Below, one piece after another: positions 23,100 through 35,608 of a stretch of DNA of 64,000 nt. Every line of letters starts with the position of its first letter. The stretch's first letter is position 1. The translations under genes were made by a program, and so were the position numbers. This stretch comes from Adineta vaga (taxonomy: Eukaryota > Rotifera). The stretch spans positions 434,001 through 498,000 of the forward strand of contig CP075497.1 of assembly GCA_021613535.1 (NCBI GenBank). Direction: 5' to 3'. The notes under the pieces were generated by a model. It searched no databases, was not told the DNA's origin, and saw only the letters and a list, made by a program, of their open reading frames with translations.

Positions 23100-23147
23100 T
23101 TGAGAGTGTGGATATCCATCTTATTCTTACTCACACTCATCCTCAAA
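23100..23147. repeat. Telomere-like inverted repeat
   Basis: TTGAGAGTGTGGAT and CTCACACTCATCCTCAA. Ends 56 bp from the stop of the NHL gene at 23203. Confidence 0.65.
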
Positions 23148-23202
23148 ATTTTTATTCTTTTATAAAAATAAAACAAGTTCTCACTCTATCAAATCTTTTA
23201 TT

Positions 23203-24729
23203 TTAATTTATTTCAAATTTTTGTATTCGATTATTTCCACAATCAGCTACATAAAGATTATATTCTCGATCAAATAACAAACCAAAAGGATTATTCAATT
23301 GATCTGATTGTTCTCCTTTTCCATTTTCCCCAACAATAATAGTTCCTTCTTTTGAACCTTCAAACCAACACATTATTCGATGATTGTCTGTGTCTGCTAC
23401 ATATATTTGACCAATTTGATCGAGAATTACTCCACGAGGATAAGACAATTGTCTTAAACTTTCTCCTTGACCATTTCCACCAGCAACAATAATTCCTTCT
23501 TTAGCATCTTTGATCCATTTCATGATACGATGATTGTAACAATCTGATATATATAATGAACAATCTTGATCAATGAAAATAAAAGTAGGTTCATTTAATT
23601 GATTCAAATTATTTCCTCTTCCATTTCCACCTGCTACAATTATTCCATTATTATCTCCTATTTTCCATCGTCTTACTTCGTGTTTTTCAGTATCAGAAAC
23701 ATAAAGATATCCATTGTTATCCATTGTTATTCCATAACAATCAATATTTTCAATGATAATTTGTCCATTTATATTATTATCACAAGGCCATTGTACTATT
23801 CTTCTGTTGTGTCTATCAGCGATAATAAAAAATTTATTTTGTTTATCAATTAACACATCTATTGGATGACTCAGTTGATTAATTTTATTTCCTCGTTCAT
23901 TTCCACCTAGAATAATTTGACCACTATTTGCATTATATTTCCATTCTACAATACGATGATTCGAATAATCAGCTATATAAATGCTTTCATTATTATCAAT
24001 AAATATTCCAGATGGATTAGACAATTGATTTAGTTTTTTTCCTTGATAGTTTCCTCCAGCAATACTAGTTCCATATTTGTCCCAACTATTGTCTAAAAAA
24101 ATGAAAGGTATTTCTAGATTTGGATCATTTTCTCGTAATATCTAATGAAACTTATGTCAAACAAACGTTTACGAAGTCTCTTACGATATTGACTTAGATA
24201 AATATCACGTACTACGTGGTATAATAACCGATATTTTGTTTATAAATGATGTAAAATTTTGTTCAATTGAAACATTGAATGGTTTGTTAAATTCATTTGA
24301 TAATTTTATTAATGTTTCTTTGAGTCGATTTAAATGAATTTCATTAACATTATTTTCTTGATGAATTTGTTTTAATTCTTCAGTTAATTTAACTAATTTA
24401 TTTTCAATATGAATAATATGTTTATTGGTATAATTAATTAATTTTCGTCGACATTCATCTGCTGTTTGTTTGATTCTATAGATTGAATCTTCTTCCCATT
24501 CATTGATTTGTTGTATCAATGGACGTTTTCTTGCATCATCTTTTTGATCGACTAGTGTTTGTAAAAATAAATTACAATCATCTTTTATTTTATCCAGTTG
24601 TTGATTCATTTTTTCATGATGTTGTGTTAAATGTTTGAAACAAAAATGTTCTGAACATCCTTTACATTCATCTATGTTTGTTTCTTCACTACATATAAGA
24701 CATTGTACTTTATCAGGTACTGCGCCCAT
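23203..24729 (-). CDS. B-box-like/coiled-coil/NHL-repeat protein (TRIM-NHL-like without RING)
   Basis: Two exons, 24213-24729 and 23203-24113, join in phase 1 (GTA|GTACGTG and TCTAG|AAATACC) to give about 475 aa. The N-terminus has a Cys/His zinc cluster (CLICSEE, CKGCSEHFCFKHLTQHH) like a B-box, then about 120 residues of coiled coil (KLTEELKQIHQENN). Six NHL blades follow, each ending in Y-I-A-D/Y-V-S-D/Y-I-S-D with H-R-I (SNPSGIFIDNNESIYIADYS, YPRGVILDQIGQIYVADTDN, NNPFGLLFDREYNLYVADCG). No RING, signal peptide or TM: a cytosolic scaffold or regulator by analogy to TRIM-NHL proteins. Close paralogue at 53934-55493 has the same intron position and phase. Confidence 0.85.
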
Positions 24730-24927
24730 TTGTTAAATAATTTAGAAAAGTAGAAAAAAGCACACACACATGTGTCGAAAGAGATAGAAAAAAATAAAAT
24801 GAGTCAATGTGAATAAAAGAATGAAAAATATTTCTTTTTATATATTCTTTTCGTTCTTGGTACTTTCTTGCGTTCTGTCCCAATAACGACAATGGTGAGT
24901 TTAGATGAATAATGTCAATACAACTAT

Positions 24928-25015
24928 CTTGAGAGTATGGATGGAGGGGTGTGGGTGTAGGTAATATATTAACACATGAGTCTCACCCACCCACATTTAC
25001 ACCCACACCCTCAAG
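24928..25015. repeat. Telomere-like inverted repeat, long copy
   Basis: CTTGAGAGTATGG...GGTGTGGGTGTAGG on the left, CACCCACCCACATTTACACCC...CCTCAAG on the right. The longest copy (88 bp), between divergent genes at 24729 and 25423. Confidence 0.85.
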
Positions 25016-25422
25016 ATTTTCGTCTCATAACAGACAGATCTTTGTATCATCACTCTCAAATATGTAGGAAATCTAAAATTGATTATGCGAATATTTCATG
25101 CCGATTAAAATTTGAGTTTGGCATGTTAAAATCGAGTAGAATATAATTGATAACAGAAACATAGAACACCTATCATTTTCTACCATAAAACTTTCCATGA
25201 TAATTATATTCACATACGTTATTACAGTAAGATAAATTCTGGCGTATGTGGAATAATGAATAATGGTATAGTGCAGGAATAAATAAGTTTGTTCAATATA
25301 TACACCATACATTTTTATAAACGTTTTCCTTCCGCTCACATAGTGAGAGAGAGAAAATAAAAAATGAGATCTGATAAATTACTGCACAATACATTTATAT
25401 TCCATTTGTGAAGATATAAATA

Positions 25423-28400
25423 ATGCCATTCGTGCGAATTCTTCTATGGTTTATGTGCTTCTATTCGGTATCCACAGTGATGGGTTCACCTCAATTCAAT
25501 CTTCATCATACAGATGAGGTAAGTGAGAGTAATTATAAGATTGTAATGCAACACAATTGTCTCTATGCCGCCACCAGCTCGAGTTATAATAAGAAAGGAT
25601 CTCATCAAATAATTCCCTACTGTCTGAGTGAATGGCCATCAAACTGGAAAATAGAGAAAAATAGTCGTGATCAAAATTTTACTTTTCACGAATTACACAT
25701 ACGAAACATCACTAGTCAACAGTTGTATCTCTGGTCGGCACCTATGGATCTTATCGAACGTTATCAATTCTACTTGAATCAGCTGTCGAATTCAAATGAA
25801 ACAAATGTAAACACAGAGCTCTTCTACAATTGTACAATGCCATGGTTCGGTCCAATGTGTCAGTATATGTTCGGTCAATATAAGCCGCATCATTCGTCAT
25901 TTGCTGAAATGACTTATGATTTTAATTTGCATAGAAATGAAATGAGTTCATTAACATGTTATACTCATTTACAATGCAATCATAGTATGCCTTCGATGTG
26001 TCTCGATTGGACTGATATTTTTAATGGAATTATTGATTGTATCGATGGAGAACAGGATGAAAAATATTGTTGGCAACTCGAAGTTAATGATTGTCAAGAC
26101 AATGAATATCGGTGTCGTAATGGACAATGTATACCCGAAGATTTCTATCGCGATGATGCATTGAATCCTGATTGTCTCGATGGATCCGACGAAAATTCGA
26201 TTACAATAAACGTGATCGATGCAGCCATCATGTACCAGATTTTCAATGCGAAGAAGTCACATGTCGTAATTCAGAAGTTGACGAAACAGAATTTAGAATA
26301 CTTTCGTCAAGTTCCTGTGTGAGAGAACGTGGCAAACTGCTTATACAAGCGATGTTTTATGTTAAACATAATTCAGTAACCGACACATGTTGGTTGTCAT
26401 TAATATGCATCGCTCTTGATCCATATCGAATTGACAGTCGAATATGTCAGAACTTTTGTCAAGATGAAAACTGTGATCAACTTGTCGAAGAAAATTGTCC
26501 AGATTTGATACATCTACCATCTGTACCTTTATTGCTCGATCATGTGTACTGAGTTTACACCAACAAAACCATCGGACATAGAGAGGTAATTTTGATGCCT
26601 AAATATGTGTGCTACAGCGGTCGACTCTGCAGTGAAATGTCGACCACCATCACGCTGCTCTCCTTGAATAATGTCACATGTCGTCATTACTACGAACTTC
26701 CATATCAATTGGCAGAAATGGCTCACGAATGGGGCAAAGTATTCAATCATGTACAAAGCCTGTTTCGAACGTGTACGCCAAGCGTCAACGAATATTCAAC
26801 ATTTTGTAACATGTCGACCATGTATCAGTGTTTCGGTTCATCCAAATGCATTTCAATATATCGTCTCAATGATGGTATTCGAGATTGTTATCATGAAGAT
26901 GATGAAAAATTCATTGTGACTGATCAGGACAATCCACTCAAACCATTTAAAAACTGTTACAAATGTAAGGAATCAAATAAGTATATTGATCGTCGTTTTC
27001 TTAACGATTATAGAGATCACTGTCCGCTCGGTGATGATGAAACTCAGGATCATTTCATTTCAAAGCACATTTCCTTTCAAACAATTTGCGATGGTTTTAC
27101 TGAACTATCGCCGGAAACCATTGATGGGCGAGAAGAAACAGATGAAACCGAATGCAAACAATGGTCGTGCAGTAATATATACACACGCTGCAATAGCATA
27201 TGGAATTGTCCCAATGGAGTTGATGAACTTAATTGTGATACGTTACCACGATCAAATTGTACGTCTGATCAATACATGTGTGTTTCACCCATATCAAAAC
27301 AGTTAATGTGTCTACCTATTGAAAAAGCTAATAATGGTATTATTGATTGTCTTGGTGCAACTGATGAACTACAAGTATGCCGAATCTATTTCAACACAGC
27401 ACATACAGTTTTTATTGTAAGAACGAATACTATAGACTTTGTTTACATTACACCACTGTGTGCGATGGTACTAATGATTGCACGTATGGCGAAGACGAAC
27501 AAGTCTGTGAGCCTAAGAATCACAAGGCAAAGTGTACTGCAGAGAACGATCAACTGGTTCTTTCTGATGCCCAATTCTTTTTTTGTGACCGTCTTTCTGA
27601 TCATCGGAGACGCAAAGAAGTGTTCTTCTCACTCAATAGGGCTAACAACCGATCAGACAAAGAGACACATCTAAACACGAAGAGAACACTATGCTACTAT
27701 CTTCACCTATACTTCGAACTATTTCCGAGAGTCAGCAACGTTGTCACCGTGGTCTTGATATGAAATTTTGGTTGGGCAACGAAGTGAACTCGACAAGGAC
27801 TATATGTCTCTGTTCACAGAACTATTATGGTAATATGTGCCAGTTTCAGAATCAACGGGTGAGCTTGACTATGAAAATGCAAGCATCACTAAACTCTTGG
27901 GGCATACCATTCGCCTTTATTATCTCTCTCATCGACGATGACGACCGAATGACTAATTCTCATGAACAATTTACTTATCTCTCAGGAGAAGATTGTCAAA
28001 AGAAATTCAATCTCTATTTACTCTATCTGACTCGACCAAAACACGAAACGAAAAACTATTCGATACATATTGATGCCTATGAAAAAGAATCATTAATCTA
28101 TCGAGCAAGTTGGCTGATACCACTTACTTTTTCATTTTTTGCCTGTGCATCGTACTATCACTCAGCTTAGGATTCCAGCTCGCAGCGACGCCGATAATAT
28201 CTGTTCAGACCACCAGTGTGTTCATGGTCAATGTATCAAGTACACCAACAACAACACGAGTGGCACCACTTTTTTTCGATGCAATGAAGGATGGATTGGA
28301 CGCAACTGTACAATTCCATACACATGCACCTGCGCGTACAATTCTCTATGCGTTGGTGTCTCAGCTGAAAATCGATCTATCTGCGTTTGTTCTCTCGGCA

Positions 28401-30146
28401 GGTTTGGATCTCGATGCTTGCTGAACAATACAGTATGTCAATCCACTACATGTGACAATGGTGGGCAATGCGTACCCTCTGATGAACATATCGCCCCCCA
28501 CAACATGTTTTCATGCATCTGCCCGAAAAGCTTCAGTGGAAATACATGTCAGATTGTTGACACCAAAATAACTATTACATTTGAAAAGAATGTGATTTTA
28601 TCACAATCGATGCTTGTTCATTTTATTCAAATATTAAATAATCTACCACCTACGCGTGTCACGACCTTCAAGAAGATTCTTATTGATCAAAATTCCACGA
28701 CTATTTATTGGACACATCCATTCCATATTATATTTATCGAACCTTCCAAGAAAAACTACTATTTAGGTGTTGTTCAAAAGACATACGTACTATCGACGAC
28801 GCTTAATAATACAACTAAATCATCGCATCGATGTGCACATATCAGCGAATTATTTAACGAGTCATTCGTCAAATCACACCCTCTTTGTCTCATTAAGTAC
28901 TATCATATACCGTATCAAAACCGTTCGCAGCAATTATCCTGTTTCTATGACGATATTCACATGTGTTTATGCACCGATTTTGAACAACAACGATTGGCAA
29001 ATTGCATCGAATTTGACCATAATATGAAACATGATTGTATTGGTCAAAGTATCTGTGAATATGGAGCTCAATGCTTTCAAGACGATTCAGTATGTTCACA
29101 ATCATCAATGTGTATATGTACCGAATGCTTCTATGGAACACACTGTCAATTTACCACAAAAGGATTTGGCCTTTCACTGGACGCTATTTTAGGCTATCAT
29201 ATTCGACCTCATATGAGTCTTCGACATCAACCCTCGACTGTGCTGACTATCATTATGTTCGTGCTAGGACTCTTCAATGGAGTTCTGTCGATAACTACAT
29301 TCGAGATTCAAAAGTTACGCGAAGTTGGATGTGGTTTCTATCTATTGGGTTCATCAATCACTTCCATACTCACAATGACTGTATTTGCGATTAAATTCGG
29401 ATTGCTGATGCTCTTGCAAATGGGATCGATCACCAACCGATCGTTTCTACGTAGTCAGTGTACTTCAATGGATTTTCTTGTACGAATCTGTCTTAGTATG
29501 GATCAATGGCTCAATGCGTGTGTGGCTGTGGAACGAGCTATAACCGCTATGAAAGGAGTCAAATTTAACAAAAAGACGAGTAGACGAACAGCTAAATGGG
29601 TTATTTTCGTCCTTATTCTTCTAATGATCAGCACTACCATTCATGATCCCATTCATCGACGACTAATAGATGATAAAGATGATGACGAGCGGCGAATATG
29701 GTGTTTTTTTCACTTATTCGGCCAATCTCGAAGTTTTCAATTCGATTGTCAACATTATTCATTTCCTCGTTCCATTTTTCATCAATGTGATCTCAGCTGT
29801 TGTCATTATCGTGGCAGCAGCTCGACAACGAGCACGCACTCGTCCTCATCAAACATAAAAACAGCATTTGCATGAACAATTTCAGCAACACAAACAACTT
29901 CTTATTGGACCATGCATACTAATCATTCTCGCTTTTCCGCGTCTCTACATTTCATTCATTTCGGGCTGCATGAAATCAGCTCGTAATCCATGGTTATTTC
30001 TTGTCGGTTATTTTATTTCATTTGTTCCATCCATGCTTACATTTCTTGTTTTTGTTCTCCCATCAAAATTGTATAAAGACGAATTTTATAAATCAATCAA
30101 ACAACGTAAAATAGCTATACGTCGATATCTACATCTGAATCCATGA
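25423..30146 (+). pseudogene. LDLa-EGF-7TM receptor, broken by several frameshifts and stops
   Basis: A single long gene read in changing frames. A signal peptide (MPFVRILLWFMCFYSVSTVMG) precedes an N-terminal domain with YNCTMPWFGPMCQY. LDLa modules follow (CLDWTDIFNGIIDCIDGEQDE, YRCRNGQCIPEDF...DCLDGSDEN, CNSIWNCPNGVDELNC), then EGF-like modules (CLCSQNYYGNMCQ near 27815, CSDHQCVHGQCI, CENGG-type TCDNGGQCVPSDE, CICTECFYGTHCQ). The C-terminus is a rhodopsin-like 7TM domain (VLTIIMFVLGLFNGVLS, NACVAVERAITAMKG, PWLFLVGYFISFVPSMLTFL). Frame changes are needed near 26215, 27375, 27720, 28135 (poly-T) and 29705 (poly-T). In-frame stops are TGA 26550-26552 and TAA 29856-29858. Either a pseudogene or a gene damaged by homopolymer errors; about 1.5 kb of sequence between breaks still looks conserved. 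Confidence 0.85.
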
Positions 30147-30656
30147 GAAACAGGTAATATATATATATAAAGAAGAATATTTGTTCATCTGTTCTTTATT
30201 ATTTTGATACCATAGGAGCCAGTGCAGCTAAACTTTTTACAAACTCTTCTTTCATCAAGAGGTAGGTTGAGGGCTATTTAGTTTTCAGAAAACATTGGTC
30301 TTCCGCTCAGAAATAGGTCCGCCCATTTGTCTAAAATCTTATTGGTTGACTGGAAATCAATACGAATTAAACTAATAAAAAACAAGCTGATCAAAATTGG
30401 GTTTTCGCGAGAATAGTCGTCTATGTGTTTCTACAGGTGACGAGCTCGAATCCGATGTCCATTATCCGCGAAATCCAATGAGTTATAGTCGAAAGTCAAT
30501 AGGAATCGAGTTTTGGGGAACTGGTTTCTCGGAGTTGCTCTGAGACGGGGATTTCGAATAAACAGTTTATCAGGTTCAAAGGCTGTGCCTCAGTCATTAG
30601 CTCATAAAAATCCACTTCTGACGTTGCTGTAAAGGTTCTGTCGCACAAAAATTGTG

Positions 30657-30690
30657 CTGTGTGTCTGTCTGTCTGTCTGTCTTTGCAACA
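30657..30690. repeat. (TGTC)n / (GTCT)n microsatellite
   Basis: Perfect tandem GTCT units within a TGTGTGTCTGTCTGTC tract. Confidence 0.85.
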
Positions 30691-32155
30691 AACTAGGATT
30701 CAGCTTGATTCGAACAGTTCAAAGTACGATTTATCGTCTTAATTCTCTCGATGAATGAGGATTGTGAACATGAGGTCCTAGACCAATTAGACGTATCAAA
30801 GCCTCTTTATTTTGCAAGGCTGTCTACGGCTACGGATAGATTTCCCAGCAGGGCTCCCCATTCGTCAGGCTTTTCTACATGTTCTCGAACTCAATGGATC
30901 TTTTTCATGCATACATTAATATATTCATCTTCTGAATAACACAAACAAAATATTCTATCATAACTATTTTGAGTGACTTCTCTATTGAATTCCACTGATA
31001 TAGCTTGTCGATCTTAGTCTATAGTGTTCTTCATTCTTTTTTATGGAGATGAATAAAACATTGTCTTTACGATCCTCATAGATGGATGGTTTTAAGATAG
31101 TTTGCTTGATGGAACTGAAGTCACTTTATAGAGAGCACACTAAATATAAACAAAAAATTTTGTTCGTTTTTCATTTGAACTTCGATGGAGTCTGTATTAT
31201 TAAAATTTTTTTCTATCAAACTTCATCTCTATAACTTAAATATTTACATAAAAATTAAAAATATTTCATTTTTATTGTAGAACAAAATTTTCAATGACCT
31301 GATCTGTTTTGAACACTGACTTTTGGATATTTTTTTGTTTTGTACGTTTCTATTTCGATGACCGAACAATTTGTCGCGATGATATAATCCAATCATAATT
31401 TATCATTATTTTTTCGATGATGAAGTCACCTCCTAAGTTAAGTTTGAAACACATATTCGAATGAGTATAAAAATTGTAGAGAATATTTCTACTGACCACC
31501 CTAGACGAACATTTTTTCTCCTGTTTTTGAGCCAGACAGGTTTCAAGATGTGTCATGCGCAGATAATACGCATGACATATGAGCTAGAAAGTTTCAAGTT
31601 TCTAAGTTACGCAAAACAATTTGTTGGTAATTCTATTTTATATCAGAGCAGGACTGCTATTTCTTATTTTGTAAAAGGGGATAGATTCTTTTCATTCCAA
31701 AGTAGAGAAAATTACATTTCTTTTAATAAATCAAGGCAATATATTACAGTTTCTATAATTAGATTATCTTTATTATTCTTTTTTTCCAAAAAACCATTAT
31801 ACTACTTGATTTAGTTCATAGGATAAGTGTCAAAACAATATAACTTCCTACTAATGGAAACAAACTGAACACTCCATGGTACTTTTTCATATCAACGGCA
31901 TCGCGGCACCGATACTATTATGTCCTCACCCTCACTTCGAACTATTGTATTCGGACGACTGATATGGCTCGAAATTATGAACTAAACTTACAACACAATA
32001 AAGTTGCTTGCTTCAAAAAATGAAATAGTAAACAGTATTATTTGCTATAAATCAAAGCGTCGAGAAGTTAACATAGTGACATAAAATTCATTTGAAATAA
32101 AAAAATAAAAAATAGTTTTGTAGATCGATTATTTCATTATCTGTTTAGATAAAAG

Positions 32156-32173
32156 TGTGTGTGTGTGTGTGTG
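32156..32173. repeat. (GT)n microsatellite
   Basis: About nine GT units in a row. Confidence 0.85.
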
Positions 32174-32544
32174 ATATACGATATAATAATTCCATGTTTA
32201 ATCAGAGAATTATCACAAAACTTTAGAGAAAAAATCTACTCCTAAATCTATATTTATTCAAATAAAGATATATGTTATAAAAAGCACGGATCATACGATA
32301 TAAACACACTATTATGACGAAGTGCACACTATACCAACCATTTTATTAAGGACAAAATACAGAAAATATAAAAAGAAATATGTGACAAGGCAATTTTTTA
32401 CTTTATATTTACAAAACAATACATAAAATTTGTATAATCAATATGATAAAGCAAAATAATATATATATATATTGATTGAAATATTCTGCATAATATTGAT
32501 TAGAATTCATCGAACGAAATCAACTATTAATATACAAATTAAAA

Positions 32545-33300
32545 ATGGGTAAACTTGATGGAAAAGTTGCTCTTATTACTGGTGGATCAGAAGGCATTGG
32601 TTTAGCAACAGCTATAACATTTGTCAAAGAAGGTGCTTACGTTTTTATTACTGGTCGTCGAAAAGAAGTTTTAGACGATGCAATTAAGAAAATTGGTGAA
32701 AAATTTGTTACTGCAATTCAATCTGATGCATCAAAATTAGATGAAATTGATAATGTTATCAATATTATTGAAAAAGAAAAAGGTAAACTCAATATTATCT
32801 TTGCAAATGCAGGAGGTGGTACAATTGTACCATTAGAATCAATTACTGAAGATCATTATAATCATGTATTTGATTTGAATGTTAAAGGTATTCTTTTTAT
32901 TGTTCAAAAAGCTTTAAAAATTCTTGAAAATGGTAGTTCAATTATAATAAATGGATCAACTCATAGTATAAAAGGTGTTCTAGGTTATGGTGTTTATGCG
33001 GCATCTAAAGCTGCACTTCGATCATTTGCACGTTGTTGGTCTGTTGATTTAAAAGATCGACAAATTCGAGTTAATATTATTAGTCCTGGTGCTACGGAAA
33101 CTTCATTAGCGAAACAAGCTGTTGGTGGTACAGAAAAAGATTGGCAAGAAATTGTAAAACAACTTTCACCATTGATCGTCTTAGGTCGTTTTGCTCAACC
33201 TGATGAAATAGCTAAACCTACTCTATTTCTTGCTTCAGATGATAGTTCATATATTACTGGAATTGAACTTTTTGTTGATGGAGGTCTTGCACAAATTTAA
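32545..33300 (+). CDS. Short-chain dehydrogenase/reductase (classical SDR)
   Basis: Intronless 251-aa enzyme of standard SDR length. The Rossmann glycine motif TGGSEGIG is at residues 12-19, the NAG motif in IIFANAGGG near residue 88, the catalytic Ser in IIINGSTHS near 137, and the catalytic pair in YGVYAASK (Y-x3-K). The PG motif is in ISPGATET, and the C-terminus is the usual Y-I-T-G-x-x-L-x-V-D-G-G. The basic residues after beta-2 (ITGRRKEVL) suggest NADP(H). Cytosolic oxidoreductase of unknown substrate. Sequence is bacterial-like (closest in style to bacterial SDRs of glucose-1-dehydrogenase type) and the lack of introns fits recent acquisition, but codon use matches the neighbours. Confidence 0.92.
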   Translation: MGKLDGKVALITGGSEGIGLATAITFVKEGAYVFITGRRKEVLDDAIKKIGEKFVTAIQSDASKLDEIDNVINIIEKEKGKLNIIFANAGGGTIVPLESITEDHYNHVFDLNVKGILFIVQKALKILENGSSIIINGSTHSIKGVLGYGVYAASKAALRSFARCWSVDLKDRQIRVNIISPGATETSLAKQAVGGTEKDWQEIVKQLSPLIVLGRFAQPDEIAKPTLFLASDDSSYITGIELFVDGGLAQI

Positions 33301-33627
33301 TTATATTTCGTTTATTATTGATAAATTTAATATTTATTCGATTGAAATACATTTATAATGTCAATATTTTTTGGTATTAAACTTGTTTTGTAATCTTACT
33401 AATAAATATATGGATAAATTGCAAAATTATTGTAAGATACAATGCGATACAAACGTCGGAGTAGAAACTTTTCTGCCATTTTTTTCACATTATTCGATAG
33501 AGTTTTAGCCTTAGCAAAAACTTGAGGATGTGAGGTTCGAGTAAAGTTTTATCCACATCGATCCGTCAACCTCTGACATAAACACATACACAAACTATTT
33601 CTTTTCTTGAGAGTGAGGATTAGATTG

Positions 33628-34145
33628 TCACTCCATTGATCTATAATCTTTTTGAAGTTTAGGTTCAAATCTTCCTTGTCCATTGTAATTTTTTGTTTTT
33701 ATAAACCATTTTCCTTCAAATTGACATTCATTGGAATTCCAAACAAGTTGAATTGTTACATAAATAAATACCTTCAATAGTAAATTCACCAATATTATCA
33801 TAGTTATTTTGTTCAATTCTATTTTTAATATAATCTTTATTCGATGGTATTGAAATACTATTTGACCAAAGATGATCAAGTGCCATTAGAAATAAAATAA
33901 AAATAACAAATGGCATCACATAGCCCATAAATGTAGTTGGAAGTTGATAACCATTACTCATACGGCTTGCATGTCTTCCACGATAAAAATGATCTAATAA
34001 TAAAGAAAATATTATTAAAGATAGAATAATTTAGTTCGTCCTGTTCGAGTTCGACTACTACTTTTTGAATCAAGAGTACTTTGACAATAAATGCTACTAA
34101 TAAGAATCATTATGATCAAAGATCGATGAAAGATTATGTGCATTA
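33628..34145 (-). pseudogene. Decayed, internally deleted copy of the gene at 6397-7110
   Basis: Two frames match the gene at 6397. SNGYQLPTTFMGYVMPFVIF...ALDHLWSNS matches its TM region, with DNIGEFTIEGIYL, and a second frame gives VWNSNECQFEGKWFIKTKNY and DYRSME. The part equivalent to the middle (from NREKCDQFHSGFW to the middle of the beta domain) is missing, and the join shifts the frame. N-terminal signal-peptide DNA can still be followed to the CAT at 34143-34145. A pseudogene. Confidence 0.8.
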
Positions 34146-35175
34146 TGTATATGTTTTGAACAAATCAAAAATTTCTTTCGTCAAAATATAATACAAGGAA
34201 AGATTGTATTTTGTTTCGCTTGATATCATATCAAATAATAAACAAAAAATAAGCACGTGTTCATCAAACATTTCTTCAATACATATACCTTTTTGTTTTT
34301 TGAATATAATATGTATATAATGATGAAAGAAAGAAAAATAACTAACGTAATAAAAAAATCGAATATTTCTCTGGATCAAAATATAACTTGTAGATGTTTC
34401 TCACATGTGACAGTTTTTATTTTCCTATACATTGAACTTTTCACCGGTTTCTTGAGAATTGTTCACTTCAGAAAGAATATTCGCGATCAAAATAACATCG
34501 AATAGAATCCTACGAAGGCATTCTGTATATAATAACAAGTAATATTCATTCTTACAATTCACTAAATCCTCAACTGTGGAAGGTAGAAATATATTTTACC
34601 TACACAATTTTAAAAAGACTATCAATACTACGGCGTGGATCAGGTTGGTGATAATATATAATAGTGGATCAACACACTCACCCTCACCCTCGAATTTTCA
34701 ACTAATAATTTATTCGTTTGATCGATTGCTATTTGACAAAGATCGAGAATATTCATTTCGTTGATCGTATTTTTTAATATAATCAGTTAGATAAAATTTC
34801 AATTGTTCTATGTTGAAGAAAATTGTGTGAATGAAATATCATGCGAACGTCCATTACTATTAAAACTTTCATGTTGTTGTAATTGTCATTCAATGATCAC
34901 ATACTGTATTCTTTCCATATTTCGATCATTGAATAAATATCTATACATTTCATATTACGATAACGAGTAGAGATTCTTCTATTGGTGGATATATTTAAAC
35001 GTATGATGTGATAAAGACTAAGATGGCAGAGGATGCGAGAATCAAAAGAATAATTATATTCTCAATGAACATTCTTTTAACTTAGTGTTCATTTCTCATT
35101 ATGAAATAAAATGTTTATTTTCTTGAATTATTCATCAATCTTTATGTAGTTCCACATGGATATTTTCCTTTACAT
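34146..35175. other. Gene-free stretch
   Basis: AT-rich. A C-rich half of the telomere-like repeat occurs at about 34671-34692 (ACACACTCACCCTCACCCTC). A decayed copy also lies at about 33521-33580, left of this stretch. Confidence 0.4.
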
Positions 35176-35246
35176 CTTGAGGGTGTGGGTGTGTGAGTAT
35201 CACCTCTTCTTTCACATTCACATCCATCCACCCACACCCTCCCTCG
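35176..35246. repeat. Telomere-like inverted repeat
   Basis: CTTGAGGGTGTGGGTGTGTG and CACCCACACCCTCCCTCG, separated by about 30 bp. Confidence 0.85.
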
Positions 35247-35608
35247 TAAGTTTGAGCAAAGATCTTGCTGTTGATTATCAACGTTTCTTTGATTCGTGTA
35301 TTCCCAGCTGCTCGATATTTCACAATAATAATTATGATTTAAAACAAAGCGAATAATATTTGAAGATGAAGTATGAACGGAACTATGGAATTAAAAATTT
35401 CAACTTTCAATGCGATTTTAAGATTATTTTTATTTGAGAAGTTTGAATTTCAACTCTTAAAATATTTGAATATAATGTTAAATAAATACGAACAGAAGCA
35501 CAATTATAATTTCAATAAAATAGATTGTTTTTCATATTATAAAACAAACTAGATTAAAATCATTGATAAATAATACGAATAATTTAGTATAAGATCAGTT
35601 GAACAGCA

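Larger units (their letters stand above)
30147..32544. other. Gene-free stretch
   Basis: 2.4 kb without a supported gene. A less AT-rich block at 30230-30900 contains a (TGTC)n tract (30657-30690) and looks like repeat-derived sequence. A (GT)n microsatellite lies at 32156-32173. Short frames at 30751 and 31461 have no recognisable features. Confidence 0.4.

Noticed and set aside
28893-29141. Antisense frames within the LDLa-EGF-7TM gene
   Set aside because: Overlap the EGF-coding part on the opposite strand; no homology of their own.
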